64,000 nt of DNA from Candidatus Eubacterium faecigallinarum (GTDB lineage Bacteria > Bacillota > Clostridia > Oscillospirales > Acutalibacteraceae): the NCBI GenBank assembly GCA_019115455.1, contig DXDN01000008.1, positions 62,001-126,000 of the forward strand, read 5' to 3'. The translations under genes and the position numbers were made by a program. The notes under the pieces were generated by a model. The model had not been told where the DNA came from and did no database searches. It worked only from the letters and a program-made list of their open reading frames with translations. Shown here piece after piece: positions 1 to 10,477 of this stretch (positions within the stretch are counted from its first letter, which is position 1; each line of letters begins with the position of its first letter).

Positions 1-151
1 TAATAGGCGCACCCATACGTTCCGGACCGTATTCAGGAAATCCCTGAACATAGCAGCCCGTCTTAAACGCAGCATCAGCAAGAAGCAGAGCGGCTGTCTT
101 AGCGCCCTGTCCTCCGCGTCCGTGCCAGCGAATTTCTGTTAAATCTGACAT
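1..151 (-). CDS. 2-oxoacid:ferredoxin oxidoreductase, gamma subunit (partial, 5' end only)
   Basis: Only the first 50 codons are in the window; the gene runs off the left edge. The N-terminus carries the HGRGGQGA nucleotide/TPP-enzyme motif followed by [12 protein letters not shown], which is typical of the gamma subunit of pyruvate or related 2-oxoacid ferredoxin oxidoreductases. These cytosolic enzymes interconvert a 2-oxoacid plus CoA with an acyl-CoA, CO2 and reduced ferredoxin. The ATG at 151 follows a purine-rich AAAGAGGGA site. The gene sits directly behind a T-box leader, so its expression should respond to an uncharged tRNA; that favours a branched-chain or aromatic 2-oxoacid substrate over pyruvate, but the subunit alone cannot tell them apart. 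Confidence 0.85.
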   Translation of the reverse strand, partial: MSDLTEIRWHGRGGQGAKTAALLLADAAFKTGCYVQGFPEYGPERMGAPI

Positions 152-182
152 CTTAATCCCTCTTTCTCATAATTTATATAAC

Positions 183-433
183 AAAAAAGTCTCCTTGCCA
201 AAAGGCAAAGAGACGATATTATAACCGCGGTACCACTCTTATTCGTAAAACGCACTTTATGTACTGACATACACTATCCCGATACCGGAGGAGACCGTCT
301 GCGCTTACTTTAGTTCGGCGCAGCCACTCAGAGAGGATATTTTGTTTAAAGCAATACCGGCTCGCATCAACCGCCGGCTCTCTGAAAAAGCTGAATAAAC
401 AAAACCTGTTCTCATCAACGTGTTAATATTATG
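183..433 (-). promoter_or_regulatory. T-box riboswitch leader with intrinsic terminator
   Basis: Read on the minus strand, the leader shows a stem I with the AGAGAG bulge and a distal GGTTGATGCGAGCC loop, a stem II (CTGCGC/GCGCAG), the antiterminator core AGTGGTACCGCGG at about 224-239, and a terminator hairpin at 190-214 (11 pairs, one G-U) followed by six T. The UGGU of the T-box pairs with a tRNA ending ACCA, so the discriminator base should be A. The specifier triplet lies in the stretch AAAATATCC at about 325-333; ATC (isoleucine) is the best candidate but TAT cannot be excluded. It controls the oxidoreductase gene starting at 151. Confidence 0.9.
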
Positions 434-439
434 TAGGTT

Positions 440-468
440 ATTATATTACTTTTGGTTAAAAAAGTCAA
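440..468 (-). promoter_or_regulatory. Promoter of the T-box/oxidoreductase operon
   Basis: TTGACT at 463-468, a 17-bp spacer and TATAAT at 440-445 form a near-consensus housekeeping promoter. The predicted start near 433 fits the beginning of the T-box leader. Confidence 0.85.
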
Positions 469-486
469 TTATTTTGTTTAAATACC

Positions 487-1248
487 TTAGAAAACATCAT
501 TGCTTATAAGCAGTCTTAAAATTATCACAGCGGCGCTTGCAGTAATTGCTGCCGCTTTAATTATTTTATTTCTGCGTTTAATTTTTCCCGAGGACTCTAT
601 CTGAGCCTGTTCATTGATTATTTCCGCCAACTCGTCATATTTGCCGCTGCCGCCGTTTGATTCGCCGTCAATGTCGTAAAGATTATAAAGAAAAGTAAGT
701 GTTTTAAGCGTATAATTCTTTGATTTAAGATAATCGCAAAGCGCTCTGAGAAACCGCCTGTCATCCTTATATTTTTTAAAATCCTCGCTGTCTTTAATCT
801 CATTTACCGCATACGAGATCTTCAAAATATTCTTCTGTGAAAAAGCCATATCAATCATTTTCAAAAGGCGGTCGATTCCTACGATATATTCGCTGTTCTG
901 CTTTTTGACTTCTGCGTCAATCTTATCAAAAATTTCGTCGGGCGACGATTCAAAATCAGGTGCGGTCTTAGCTGAACTTTGATTTGCCGAATCGACAGGA
1001 ATTTCAAAGTCACTTTCGGTGGGAATATTGCTTTTAGGTTTTGTTGGCGCCTTGCTTTGCGGTGGAACGGAGGAGGTATTACCTCTCTTTCTTGCCAAAG
1101 AAACCGCTTCTTTATACGAAGAGTGAAGCTGACGAAATTTTTCCGGCTGTTCCTCGGGATGATACTCCTTTGACTTTAGAGCATAGGCGCTTTTAATTGC
1201 CCTAATATCATCCGTAGGCTCAATCCCCAAAAGATTCCAGTCAATCAT
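487..1248 (-). CDS. Membrane-anchored J-domain protein
   Basis: A 253-residue protein. Residues 1-55 form a J domain (DWNLLGIEPTDD, then YALKSKEYHPEE), in which the usual HPD tripeptide is HPE, a variant seen in a group of Firmicute J proteins. The middle is polar and low-complexity, and the C-terminus ends in a single hydrophobic segment (about residues 228-250), suggesting a tail anchor in the membrane. It follows and overlaps the DnaK-like gene by 8 bp, so the two probably act as a dedicated chaperone/co-chaperone pair. The start at 1248 was chosen because GAGGAGG lies 6 nt upstream; a longer frame would begin at a TTG inside that site. Confidence 0.8.
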   Translation of the reverse strand: MIDWNLLGIEPTDDIRAIKSAYALKSKEYHPEEQPEKFRQLHSSYKEAVSLARKRGNTSSVPPQSKAPTKPKSNIPTESDFEIPVDSANQSSAKTAPDFESSPDEIFDKIDAEVKKQNSEYIVGIDRLLKMIDMAFSQKNILKISYAVNEIKDSEDFKKYKDDRRFLRALCDYLKSKNYTLKTLTFLYNLYDIDGESNGGSGKYDELAEIINEQAQIESSGKIKRRNKIIKAAAITASAAVIILRLLISNDVF

Positions 1249-2959
1249 AATCTTCCTCCTCAATTCCGTAAAACGGGTCGTTATCCGTATAATCTATAAT
1301 ATCAAGAAACTTTGAAAAATTCACAGAGGCTTCTCTGATTTTTCTTAAATTCTGTGACTCCACAACTGAATTAAAATATTGCAGTCTGCTTCGTATCAGC
1401 GCTCTTGTATCCGCTTTTGACTCCTCAAAAAGCCGTTGAGCTCTGGCGTTCAGATATTTTACCTCATCGTTATTTCTGGGGTGAATTTTCAGTTTTTCCA
1501 GCTCTGCAAGCTTTTTTCTGATTTCTTCATCTGACAGAGTATTATTGCTGATAATCGTTTTGCTCTTGGTTTTGTTCGTACCTATACGAGTAACGTCCAC
1601 CTGCAAGATGCCGTTTATATCATATGTAAGCCTGACAGTTACTCCCTCCCTGCCTGCCGGTGCAGGCGGAACGCTTACGCTGATTTCGCCGAGTTTAAGA
1701 TTGCTGTCAAAATAATATTTTTCACCCTGTGCGATACTTATGGTAATCTTTTTCTGTTTATCTACAGAGGTGCAAAAATCGTGCTCGACGCTTGCCGGAA
1801 GAGTTGTGTTGCGTTCAATAAGCGGGAAAAACAACGGTCTGTACGGATCTTCATCGTTATAATTATCAATTCCGAGAGTGAACGGACAAATATCCGTTAA
1901 AACCACGTCCTTGATATCGGCGTTTCTGCTTTTTACTCCCGTTACCACTCCTACGCCCAAAGCGACGGCTGTATCGGGTGAAACAGAGCATTTTATCTCA
2001 CGTTTGAAGAGAGCTTCAAGGTATTTCTGCACAAGGGGCATACGTGATGAGCCGCCTACGAGAATTACGTCAGAAATATCTTTCACCGTCATTTCAGCAT
2101 CGTTGAGTGCCTTTACAATCGGCGCCTTTATTCTGTCAAAAATCAGGGCAGCAGCTTTTAAAAGGGTATTATTATCAAACACAAGGGAGTAATCCCTGCC
2201 GTCTATACTTGCCATCATACCCACTCTGCTGTTAGATGACAGTGAAATTTTGCACTGCTCTGACTGCTTGAGTATAATTGCCCTTTGCTCCGGCTCAAGC
2301 ATTTCAAAATCCAAGCCGTTTTGAGTACAGAAAAATTTTGCTATTGCAAGATTAAAATCATCGCCGCCAAGATGATTGTCACCTGCTACTGCAATAATTT
2401 CAATTACCGAATCAAATATATCCACAACAGAAACATCAAGGGTTCCGCCGCCGAAATCAAACACAAGATACGTATCACTGCTGTCATCGCTCATTCTGTA
2501 GGCAAGAGCGGCGGCGCTGGGCTCGTTGACTATTCGTTCCACTTTAAGCCCTGCCAGCTCCCCTGCAAGCTTTACGGCGCTCCTGCCGTTATCATTAAAG
2601 TAAGCAGGCACGCTGATGATTGCTTCTTCAACCGTTTCACCGAGAAAAGTTTCTGCGTCCTGTTTAAGCTGACGAAGAATAAATGAGGATAACTCAGCGG
2701 CGCTGAATTCCCTGCCGTCAATCTTTATTTTCTTTCCCGTGCCCATGAAGCATTTAAATGACGCCGCTGTTTTATTCGGGTGGGATATAAGGCGTTCCTT
2801 TGCAATCTTGCCTATAAGAAGTTCGCCGTCGTCGTCAAAGCCCACTGCCGACGGGGTGAGATACTCATTAAACGAATTGGGAATAAGAACGCTTTTTCCG
2901 TCTTTCCATACTGTGGCAAGACTATTAGTTGTTCCAAGATCAATCCCTATAACTGCCAT
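1241..2959 (-). CDS. DnaK-like Hsp70 chaperone (HscC-like)
   Basis: A 572-residue Hsp70. The ATPase domain has the phosphate-binding motif GIDLGTTNS near residue 5, the FDFGGGTLDVS motif near 170 and the VGGSSRMP motif near 305. The substrate-binding beta domain follows (TISIAQGEKYYF to LQVDVTR), and the C-terminal helical lid is short, so the protein is smaller than canonical DnaK (about 610-640 residues). It folds or remodels client proteins in the cytosol together with a J protein, here very likely the overlapping downstream gene. The ATG at 2959 has AGGAGA upstream. No grpE or dnaJ lies nearby, so this is a specialised Hsp70 rather than the main dnaK locus. Confidence 0.88.
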   Translation of the reverse strand: MAVIGIDLGTTNSLATVWKDGKSVLIPNSFNEYLTPSAVGFDDDGELLIGKIAKERLISHPNKTAASFKCFMGTGKKIKIDGREFSAAELSSFILRQLKQDAETFLGETVEEAIISVPAYFNDNGRSAVKLAGELAGLKVERIVNEPSAAALAYRMSDDSSDTYLVFDFGGGTLDVSVVDIFDSVIEIIAVAGDNHLGGDDFNLAIAKFFCTQNGLDFEMLEPEQRAIILKQSEQCKISLSSNSRVGMMASIDGRDYSLVFDNNTLLKAAALIFDRIKAPIVKALNDAEMTVKDISDVILVGGSSRMPLVQKYLEALFKREIKCSVSPDTAVALGVGVVTGVKSRNADIKDVVLTDICPFTLGIDNYNDEDPYRPLFFPLIERNTTLPASVEHDFCTSVDKQKKITISIAQGEKYYFDSNLKLGEISVSVPPAPAGREGVTVRLTYDINGILQVDVTRIGTNKTKSKTIISNNTLSDEEIRKKLAELEKLKIHPRNNDEVKYLNARAQRLFEESKADTRALIRSRLQYFNSVVESQNLRKIREASVNFSKFLDIIDYTDNDPFYGIEEEDYD

Positions 2960-2976
2960 AAATTTCTCCTGTAAAA

Positions 2977-3687
2977 TCACACGTTAATTTTAGATAATAC
3001 CTCGCCCACTTTGCCGTGAATAACAAGGTCGGCGGAATTATCCATAGGGGTTTCTGCCATATTTATAAGAACAAAATGTTTTCCGTTAAAGTATCTTATA
3101 AATCCTGCCGCCGGATAAACGGTAAGGCTTGTGCCGGCAACAATAAGACAATCCGCATTGGAAATTGCGTTGACGGCACCCTTTATGGTGTCGCTGTCAA
3201 GCGCCTCCTCGTAAAGAACCACATCGGGTTTTATAACAGACGAACACTCGTCGCATAGCGGTATGCCATCAGAATTTAAAATATATTCAAACGAAAACGA
3301 CTTGCCGCAGCCTGTGCAGTAATTTCTCAAAGTGGAGCCGTGAAGCTCGTAGACATTATTACTGCCTGCCGCCTGGTGAAGTCCGTCAATATTCTGGGTG
3401 ATAACAGCTTTTAGCTTGCCGGCTTTTTCAAGCTGTGCCAGCTTATAATGAGCGGCGTTTGGCTTGGCATTCGGACAAAGCATTTTATCACGGTAGAATT
3501 TATAAAACTCCGCCGTATTATTCACAAAAAATGTATGGGAAAGTATCTCCTCAGGAGGATAATCATATTTCTGATTATAGAGTCCGTCCACTGAGCGAAA
3601 ATCAGGTATTCCGCTTTCGGTGGATACACCCGCCCCACCGAAAAATACTATATCATTACTGGCGTCAATTATTTCCTGAAGCGTCAT
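2977..3687 (-). CDS. cobB: NAD-dependent protein deacylase (sirtuin)
   Basis: A 236-residue Sir2-family enzyme that removes acyl groups from lysines using NAD+, giving nicotinamide and O-acetyl-ADP-ribose. Visible are the NAD-binding GAGVSTESGIPDFR motif (residues about 18-31), TQNIDGLH, the catalytic histidine in ELHGS, and a four-cysteine zinc site (CTGC, CDEC). The ATG at 3687 is preceded by AGGTGA; a longer frame begins at a TTG with no such site. It is the first gene of the sirtuin, DnaK-like, J-protein row with only 17 bp to the next gene, so co-transcription is likely. Confidence 0.92.
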   Translation of the reverse strand: MTLQEIIDASNDIVFFGGAGVSTESGIPDFRSVDGLYNQKYDYPPEEILSHTFFVNNTAEFYKFYRDKMLCPNAKPNAAHYKLAQLEKAGKLKAVITQNIDGLHQAAGSNNVYELHGSTLRNYCTGCGKSFSFEYILNSDGIPLCDECSSVIKPDVVLYEEALDSDTIKGAVNAISNADCLIVAGTSLTVYPAAGFIRYFNGKHFVLINMAETPMDNSADLVIHGKVGEVLSKINV

Positions 3688-3777
3688 ACAATCACCTGCC
3701 AAGTTAAAATATATTGCCAAACTGCTTTTATATTTTGATTATAACATTTTACAGCGCTCTTCACAATAAGGGTATAA

Positions 3778-3807
3778 AAAAATCCCGTTCAACCGAACGG
3801 GATTTTT
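3778..3807 (-). terminator. Terminator after groEL
   Basis: AATCCCGTTC and GAACGGGATT form a 10-bp stem with a 4-nt loop, with T runs on both sides. It sits just past the groEL stop codon and could work in both directions. Confidence 0.85.
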
Positions 3808-3830
3808 AAATGCATAACGTATATTATTTA

Positions 3831-5786
<1,956 letters not shown>

Positions 5787-5799
5787 TTACATCGTAAAG

Positions 5800-5826
5800 T
5801 TAGCACTCTGTTGTCCTGAGTGCTAA
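5800..5826 (-). promoter_or_regulatory. CIRCE operator (HrcA-binding site)
   Basis: A perfect match to the CIRCE inverted repeat, TTAGCACTC-N9-GAGTGCTAA, lies between the promoter and groES. CIRCE is the known operator for the HrcA heat-shock repressor. Confidence 0.97.
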
Positions 5827-5834
5827 CACTTATT

Positions 5835-5862
5835 ATTGTAGCAATATTTTTCCATTTGTCAA
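5835..5862 (-). promoter_or_regulatory. groESL promoter
   Basis: TTGACA at 5857-5862, a 16-bp spacer and TACAAT at 5835-5840. The CIRCE element begins just downstream, covering the start-site region. Confidence 0.88.
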
Positions 5863-5880
5863 GAGTATTAACAAAATATT

Positions 5881-5924
5881 TAAAAAATATAGCTCCCTGA
5901 TACTATATGTATTATCAGAGAGCC
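5881..5924 (-). terminator. Terminator after ispF
   Basis: On the minus strand GGCTCTCTGATA pairs with TATCAGGGAGC across a 10-nt loop and is followed by TATATTTTTTA. It ends the trmK-nif3-rqcH-ispD-ispF unit. Confidence 0.8.
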
Positions 5925-5965
5925 TTATTTCATAAATCTGTATCCGTTATGTACATTAATGTGAG

Positions 5966-6439
5966 TCAGTCATTTTCCACAAGGCACACCGCATGGGCGG
6001 CAATACCCTGCTTTGCTCCTGTAAAGCCGAGTCCCTCCTCAGTGGTTGCTTTGACAGAAACAAAATCCTCACCGATATTGCAGGCAAGAGCAATATTCTT
6101 TCTCATTTCCGTAATATACGGAGCCATTTTCGGCACTTGGGCAAGAATCGTTGAATCAATATTGACTATTCTGTAGCCCTTTTCTTCAACCCTGCGTACA
6201 ACCTCTTTAAGAAGTTCAAGACTGTCGGCGTCCTTCCACTTGTCGTCAGTATCGGGAAAAAGATGGCCGATATCCCCCATTGCACAAGCACCCAGAAGTG
6301 CATCAGAAACAGCATGAAGCAGTACGTCGGCGTCGCTGTGTCCCAAAAGTCCCAGCGGCGACGGTATCTCAACACCGCCGATAATGCATTTTCTGCCTTC
6401 TACAAGTTTATGGACATCGTATCCGTGGCCTATTCTCAT
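5966..6439 (-). CDS. ispF: 2-C-methyl-D-erythritol 2,4-cyclodiphosphate synthase
   Basis: A 157-residue enzyme of the MEP isoprenoid pathway that cyclises CDP-methylerythritol 2-phosphate to the cyclodiphosphate with release of CMP. The metal-site motif GHGYDVH opens the protein, and [21 protein letters not shown] and [12 protein letters not shown] follow. Its ATG overlaps the ispD stop by 4 bp, which indicates translational coupling of two consecutive-pathway enzymes. Confidence 0.97.
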   Translation of the reverse strand: MRIGHGYDVHKLVEGRKCIIGGVEIPSPLGLLGHSDADVLLHAVSDALLGACAMGDIGHLFPDTDDKWKDADSLELLKEVVRRVEEKGYRIVNIDSTILAQVPKMAPYITEMRKNIALACNIGEDFVSVKATTEEGLGFTGAKQGIAAHAVCLVEND

Positions 6440-7122
6440 GATTCTTCACCTCTGAATCTCAAAATTCCCTGAGCCGCAGGCAAATCCTCCGGCGTGGTAA
6501 TTTTTATGTTGGAGTATTCGCCCAAAACGACGTATACTTCCTTGCCGTAATTTTCCATAAGGCGGCAGTCATCTGTATAATCGGCACCCTGTTTAACAGC
6601 GTAATCAAGAGCTTTTTTATACACCGAAAAATCAAACACCTGGGGAGTGCGTATTGATATCAGCGACGACCTGTCAGGGGTATCTACAATCTTCATATTG
6701 CTGTCAACGACTTTTATAGTATCCTTGACGGCAACGCCCACTGCTGCCGCTCCTTTATCATGGGCGGCGGCTATGGTATCGGTTATCTCTTTTTGAGTAA
6801 TAAGCGGTCTTGCGCCGTCGTGAATAATAATCAGATCGCACTCGCTGTTTTCTATCGTTTCCACAGCATTGCGCACGCTCTGCTGTCTTGTGTCGCCGCC
6901 GAAACAATATGACAGCTCATAATCCGAAAGCACCTTTTCAAAATCGTCGAGGTCCTTTTCACGGCATACAACAATTATTTCGTCAACAAATTCATTTTCA
7001 CTAAAAGCCGCCACTGTTCTTTCTATAACGGTCCTGCCGTCAATTTCCATTAACAGCTTGCTTTTTTCGCTTTTCATTCTGGTACCGTTTCCCGCGCCGA
7101 GAATTACTGCAATATTACTCAT
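6436..7122 (-). CDS. ispD: 2-C-methyl-D-erythritol 4-phosphate cytidylyltransferase
   Basis: A 228-residue MEP-pathway enzyme that joins CTP and methylerythritol 4-phosphate to give CDP-methylerythritol. The CTP-binding N-terminus reads [11 protein letters not shown], followed by [25 protein letters not shown] and the TDDCRLME region. It overlaps rqcH by 8 bp upstream and ispF by 4 bp downstream, so it sits in the middle of a tightly packed operon. Confidence 0.96.
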   Translation of the reverse strand: MSNIAVILGAGNGTRMKSEKSKLLMEIDGRTVIERTVAAFSENEFVDEIIVVCREKDLDDFEKVLSDYELSYCFGGDTRQQSVRNAVETIENSECDLIIIHDGARPLITQKEITDTIAAAHDKGAAAVGVAVKDTIKVVDSNMKIVDTPDRSSLISIRTPQVFDFSVYKKALDYAVKQGADYTDDCRLMENYGKEVYVVLGEYSNIKITTPEDLPAAQGILRFRGEES

Positions 7123-8791
7123 CTTTCAGGCTCTCCGTTTCCTCAAGAGTTGGCGTTGCAAACTCCGTTTTGTACGTATCGTAGATAACGTAGCCAGGCT
7201 TTGCGCCGTTTGGTTTTTTTATATTTTTGATAAGCGTATAGTCCACCGCAACATTTGACGATTCCCTCGCCTTGCTGTAATATGCCGCAATAACCGCACA
7301 GTCGTGGATAGCCTCGTCGGTGATTTCAACGCCGGAGGTTTCGCAGATAACATGGCTTCCGGCGGCGTCTTGAACGTGAAACCAGGTGTCATAATTTTTA
7401 GCGGTTTTAAGCGTCAGCTTATCGTTCATAATATTATTTCTGCCCACCAGGACCGTAAAGCCGTCCCTGGTTCTAAACCGCATTGGTTTGAGCGCTTTGG
7501 CGGCTCGCTTTTTGTCCTGATGAACCTTGATATACCCCTGCTGGGAAAGCTCATTTTTTATCTCTGTTATCTCGCTGTCGGTCTCTGCTCTTGACAGGGC
7601 ATCCAGCACGGTTTCAAAATACCTCGCCTCGGCATTGGCATAGGAGATAAAATCGGAAAGCTTATTTTCAGCTACCTGCTTTTTTCTGTACTCTTTATAA
7701 TATTTCTGAGCGTTTTGGGATGGTGTAAGAGTAACATCGGCAGGTATACGAACCGTTTTATTGCCGTCGTAAAAATTTTCAAGGTCATAGAAAGGAGCGC
7801 CTTTTTCAAGCCGGTAGTGATTAGCGTTAATAAGGTCACCGAATATTCTGTACGTTTCCTTGTCACGGCAATCCTCAAGTTCCTTAACTCTGGCGGCGGC
7901 TTTCCTGACAGCTCTTTCCTGAAGAGTAGTCACTTTCTTAAAAAGGTCTGCGCTTCTCGCTTTAATTCGCATAAGGCGCACACGCTCGTAATAAAAGAAA
8001 TCAAGCAGTTGTGAAAAGCTTTCATAATGCTTTATTGTGGCAAGACTGCCGTACTGTTTGATATCCATAAAGGCAAAATCCTTGGGCGTATCAGTAATAA
8101 CCGCAGTCGGCATTGGATTAAGGGCGTTTTGCCTAAACTCGTCAATGGTGAGCCCGTTTTCAAGCTCCCTGCAAATAATCGGCGACACGCCTTTAATCGT
8201 GTTCATACTTGCCTTATAAATTCCCTTGTTACTGCTGCTGATTTTATCTTTAATTTCCTGAATATCACAGGTAAAAATATTCAGCTTATCTTGCTTTGGG
8301 GGTGAAACGTAGCTTACCCCCGGCAAAACTGAGCGGATATGAGATTTGCTCTCGTCAACACGCTTTACGGAGTCAATTATCTTGCCGCTTGAATCAAGGA
8401 AGATTATATTGGAATACTTTCCCATAATTTCAGCAACAAGGCAGTAGGAGGTTTTATCCCCCAGCTCGTCAGTACCGGAGAAATTGATTTTTATAACTCT
8501 TTCCAAATCTTCCTGCTCGATACCTGTTATCCACGCTCCCGTAAGCCTTTTTCTCAAAAGGAGGCAAAACATCGGGGGCTTTGCGGGATTTTCCGGCGGA
8601 AAGTCGGTAAAATGCATGCGCGCCGAATCGGCGTTGCAGGAAATCAGCAGTCTGCGGCTTCCCTGTCTTGACCTGAGTGTAAGAACAATCTCGTCACGTG
8701 ACGGCTGATGAATCTTATCAACACGGCTGTCCACAGCAAATTCAGATATTTCATTTTTTAAGTGGTATAAAAATATTCCGTCCAGCGCCAT
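7115..8791 (-). CDS. rqcH: Ribosome quality-control NFACT protein RqcH
   Basis: A 558-residue NFACT-family protein. The N-terminal NFACT-N domain (residues about 1-220, including PPMFCLLLRKRL) is followed by a helix-hairpin-helix and a long charged coiled coil (about 265-420) and the C-terminal NFACT-R domain with TWFHVQDAAGSHVI. In Bacillus, RqcH binds obstructed 50S subunits and recruits tRNA-Ala to add alanine tails; older annotations call the family fibronectin-binding. It lies between nif3-like and ispD with a 2-bp gap and an 8-bp overlap, so it is co-transcribed with them. Confidence 0.9.
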   Translation of the reverse strand: MALDGIFLYHLKNEISEFAVDSRVDKIHQPSRDEIVLTLRSRQGSRRLLISCNADSARMHFTDFPPENPAKPPMFCLLLRKRLTGAWITGIEQEDLERVIKINFSGTDELGDKTSYCLVAEIMGKYSNIIFLDSSGKIIDSVKRVDESKSHIRSVLPGVSYVSPPKQDKLNIFTCDIQEIKDKISSSNKGIYKASMNTIKGVSPIICRELENGLTIDEFRQNALNPMPTAVITDTPKDFAFMDIKQYGSLATIKHYESFSQLLDFFYYERVRLMRIKARSADLFKKVTTLQERAVRKAAARVKELEDCRDKETYRIFGDLINANHYRLEKGAPFYDLENFYDGNKTVRIPADVTLTPSQNAQKYYKEYRKKQVAENKLSDFISYANAEARYFETVLDALSRAETDSEITEIKNELSQQGYIKVHQDKKRAAKALKPMRFRTRDGFTVLVGRNNIMNDKLTLKTAKNYDTWFHVQDAAGSHVICETSGVEITDEAIHDCAVIAAYYSKARESSNVAVDYTLIKNIKKPNGAKPGYVIYDTYKTEFATPTLEETESLKDE

Positions 8792-8793
8792 AA

Positions 8794-9540
8794 TCAGATA
8801 TCCATAACTACATTTTCAACAGGCGCAGCTACGAAGCTCACGTCTGCAAATTCTTTTTCAAGTCTTTCTTTAAGTTTCAGAAACGGCATATTTTCCGTTT
8901 CAAAGTGGCCTGCCGATATGCAGGCAAGACCTGCCTCACTCAGGTCAAGCATTTCGTGATATTTTAAATCTCCGGTCAAAAAGCAGTCAGCCTTGCCCAT
9001 AACGTCCCACATAAACTCCGAGCAGGCTCCGCCGCCGACGCAAACTCTTTTTATAAGTTTCTCGGTGTCGGTATACCTGAGCCCTTTAGTGCCGAGTGTA
9101 TCCTCCACATACTGAGCAAAGTCGTCAATGCTCATCTCCTGCTTCAAATCGCCCGTTACAAGAAAACCGTCCTGAGATGAAACGGTATTTTCAAGTCCCA
9201 GAAGCGAGGCTAAAGTATCGTTAATACCGCCCTGCGCCTTATCATAGCAGGTGTGGGCGCTGATAACGCAAACGTCATTTTTTATAAGCTCGTAAACGGC
9301 TGAGCCTTTTAATATCTGCTTAACGCCTTTGAAAACAAGCGGGTGGTGGGTTAAAAGCAGGTCGGCATTTATGCCTGAGGCGAATTTTGCCGTTTCCTTT
9401 GTGCCGTCAAGGCTGAGAACAACCGTTTTCACCTCTTTATTAAGGTCGCCGATAATCAAGCCTGAGTTGTCCCACTCCTCCTGTGTATCAAAAGGAGCAA
9501 TGGTATTTATGTAATCGTATATATTTTTTACTGTTGTCAT
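8794..9540 (-). CDS. Nif3-like dinuclear metal-centre protein (YqfO family)
   Basis: A 248-residue Nif3/DUF34 protein. Metal ligands are visible in LLTHHPLVFKG (about residues 62-73) and in the C-terminal SAGHFETEN motif. The family forms hexamers and has been linked to GTP cyclohydrolase-like chemistry or metal handling, but its role is unsettled. In Firmicutes it commonly sits next to trmK, as here, where the two overlap by 4 bp. The protein lacks the extra PII-like domain of longer homologues. Confidence 0.9.
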   Translation of the reverse strand: MTTVKNIYDYINTIAPFDTQEEWDNSGLIIGDLNKEVKTVVLSLDGTKETAKFASGINADLLLTHHPLVFKGVKQILKGSAVYELIKNDVCVISAHTCYDKAQGGINDTLASLLGLENTVSSQDGFLVTGDLKQEMSIDDFAQYVEDTLGTKGLRYTDTEKLIKRVCVGGGACSEFMWDVMGKADCFLTGDLKYHEMLDLSEAGLACISAGHFETENMPFLKLKERLEKEFADVSFVAAPVENVVMDI

Positions 9541-10169
9541 ATTTTTTCCTCCACGGCTTTTATGACCTCTGAATAGTCAGTGCCGCCGCGTGATTTATTT
9601 TTAAGATAGTTTAACAGATGCACAAAATACTCTCTGTTTGAAAAGTCGCTTATATTTCCCAGAAAATAATCAGCGTCTGTTCTCTTCTCAAACTTTGCGG
9701 CATACTGTGCGTCAAACACGCTGTAGTAATGTCTGCCGTCCCTGACAATAAAATCATTGAGTATCTCATAGCCGTTATCGTAAAGAAATTTTCTCGCAAG
9801 TTCAGGGTGAGTCATAGGATTTAAAATAATATGCTTATCCTTAAGGCAGGAACAGCGTGAAAGTATTTTTGCAATCAGCTCGCCCCCCATTCCGGCAATA
9901 ATAACCGTGTCGTACTCATCAGGCGACAAGCTGTCAAGTCCGTCCGACAGGCGAACGCTGATGTGCTCGCCGAGTCCCTCCTGCTCAATCAGCGCCTTGC
10001 AGGAGGATAAAGGTCCCTCATTAACATCAGATGCCACTGCGCCCTTAATTATCCCCGCTTTATAAAGATATACGGGGATATAGCCGTGGTCTGTGCCGAT
10101 ATCGGCAACAACACAACCGGGTTTTACAAGGGAAGCAACGGCATCTAATCTTTTGGAAAGTCCAACCAT
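9537..10169 (-). CDS. trmK: tRNA (adenine22-N1)-methyltransferase
   Basis: A 210-residue SAM-dependent methyltransferase that makes m1A22 in bacterial tRNAs. The SAM-binding motif VADIGTDHGYIPVYL (residues about 20-34), ASDVNEGPL and VIIAGMGGELI are all present. The start at 10169 shares a base with the stop codon of the small DUF1858 gene upstream, and its end overlaps the nif3-like start, so translation is coupled across the unit. Confidence 0.94.
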   Translation of the reverse strand: MVGLSKRLDAVASLVKPGCVVADIGTDHGYIPVYLYKAGIIKGAVASDVNEGPLSSCKALIEQEGLGEHISVRLSDGLDSLSPDEYDTVIIAGMGGELIAKILSRCSCLKDKHIILNPMTHPELARKFLYDNGYEILNDFIVRDGRHYYSVFDAQYAAKFEKRTDADYFLGNISDFSNREYFVHLLNYLKNKSRGGTDYSEVIKAVEEKI

Positions 10170-10369
10170 TATTCTGCAAGCAGTGCGTTAATCTTTTTTA
10201 CAAGCTCGTCGGCATCTGTTCCGTGAACCATGCAAGCCTGCTCAACACTTTCGCCGCGGGATGCAGGGCAGCCAAGGCAGTGCATTCCGATTTCCAAAAA
10301 CAGAGGAGCCGCATCGGGGCAAGCGTCAAGAATATCGCCTATAATTGTATCTTTAGTAACTTCAGTCAT
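10169..10369 (-). CDS. DUF1858 redox-disulfide domain protein
   Basis: A 66-residue single-domain protein of the DUF1858 family, also described as a hybrid-cluster-protein-associated redox disulfide domain. The key feature is HCLGCPASRGES with a CxxC pair and a third cysteine in QACMVHG. It may act as a small thiol redox or metal-binding protein, but no function is established. The start at 10369 has AAAGGAG 9 nt upstream; an earlier ATG would lie directly on that site. It heads the trmK-nif3-rqcH-ispD-ispF unit. Confidence 0.85.
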   Translation of the reverse strand: MTEVTKDTIIGDILDACPDAAPLFLEIGMHCLGCPASRGESVEQACMVHGTDADELVKKINALLAE

Positions 10370-10424
10370 TTTTGACATCTCCTTTTTATATTTTCATTAT
10401 ATTTATAGCACAAATAATATACGA

Positions 10425-10453
10425 TTGCAAGCCGCACAAAGATATGTTATAAT
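10425..10453 (+). promoter_or_regulatory. Promoter of the DUF4364 gene
   Basis: TTGCAA at 10425-10430, a 17-bp spacer and TATAAT at 10448-10453. The start of transcription would fall near 10460, leaving a leader of about 18 nt. Confidence 0.75.
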
Positions 10454-10477
10454 CTTAACTTGAAAGTCGGTGATAAA

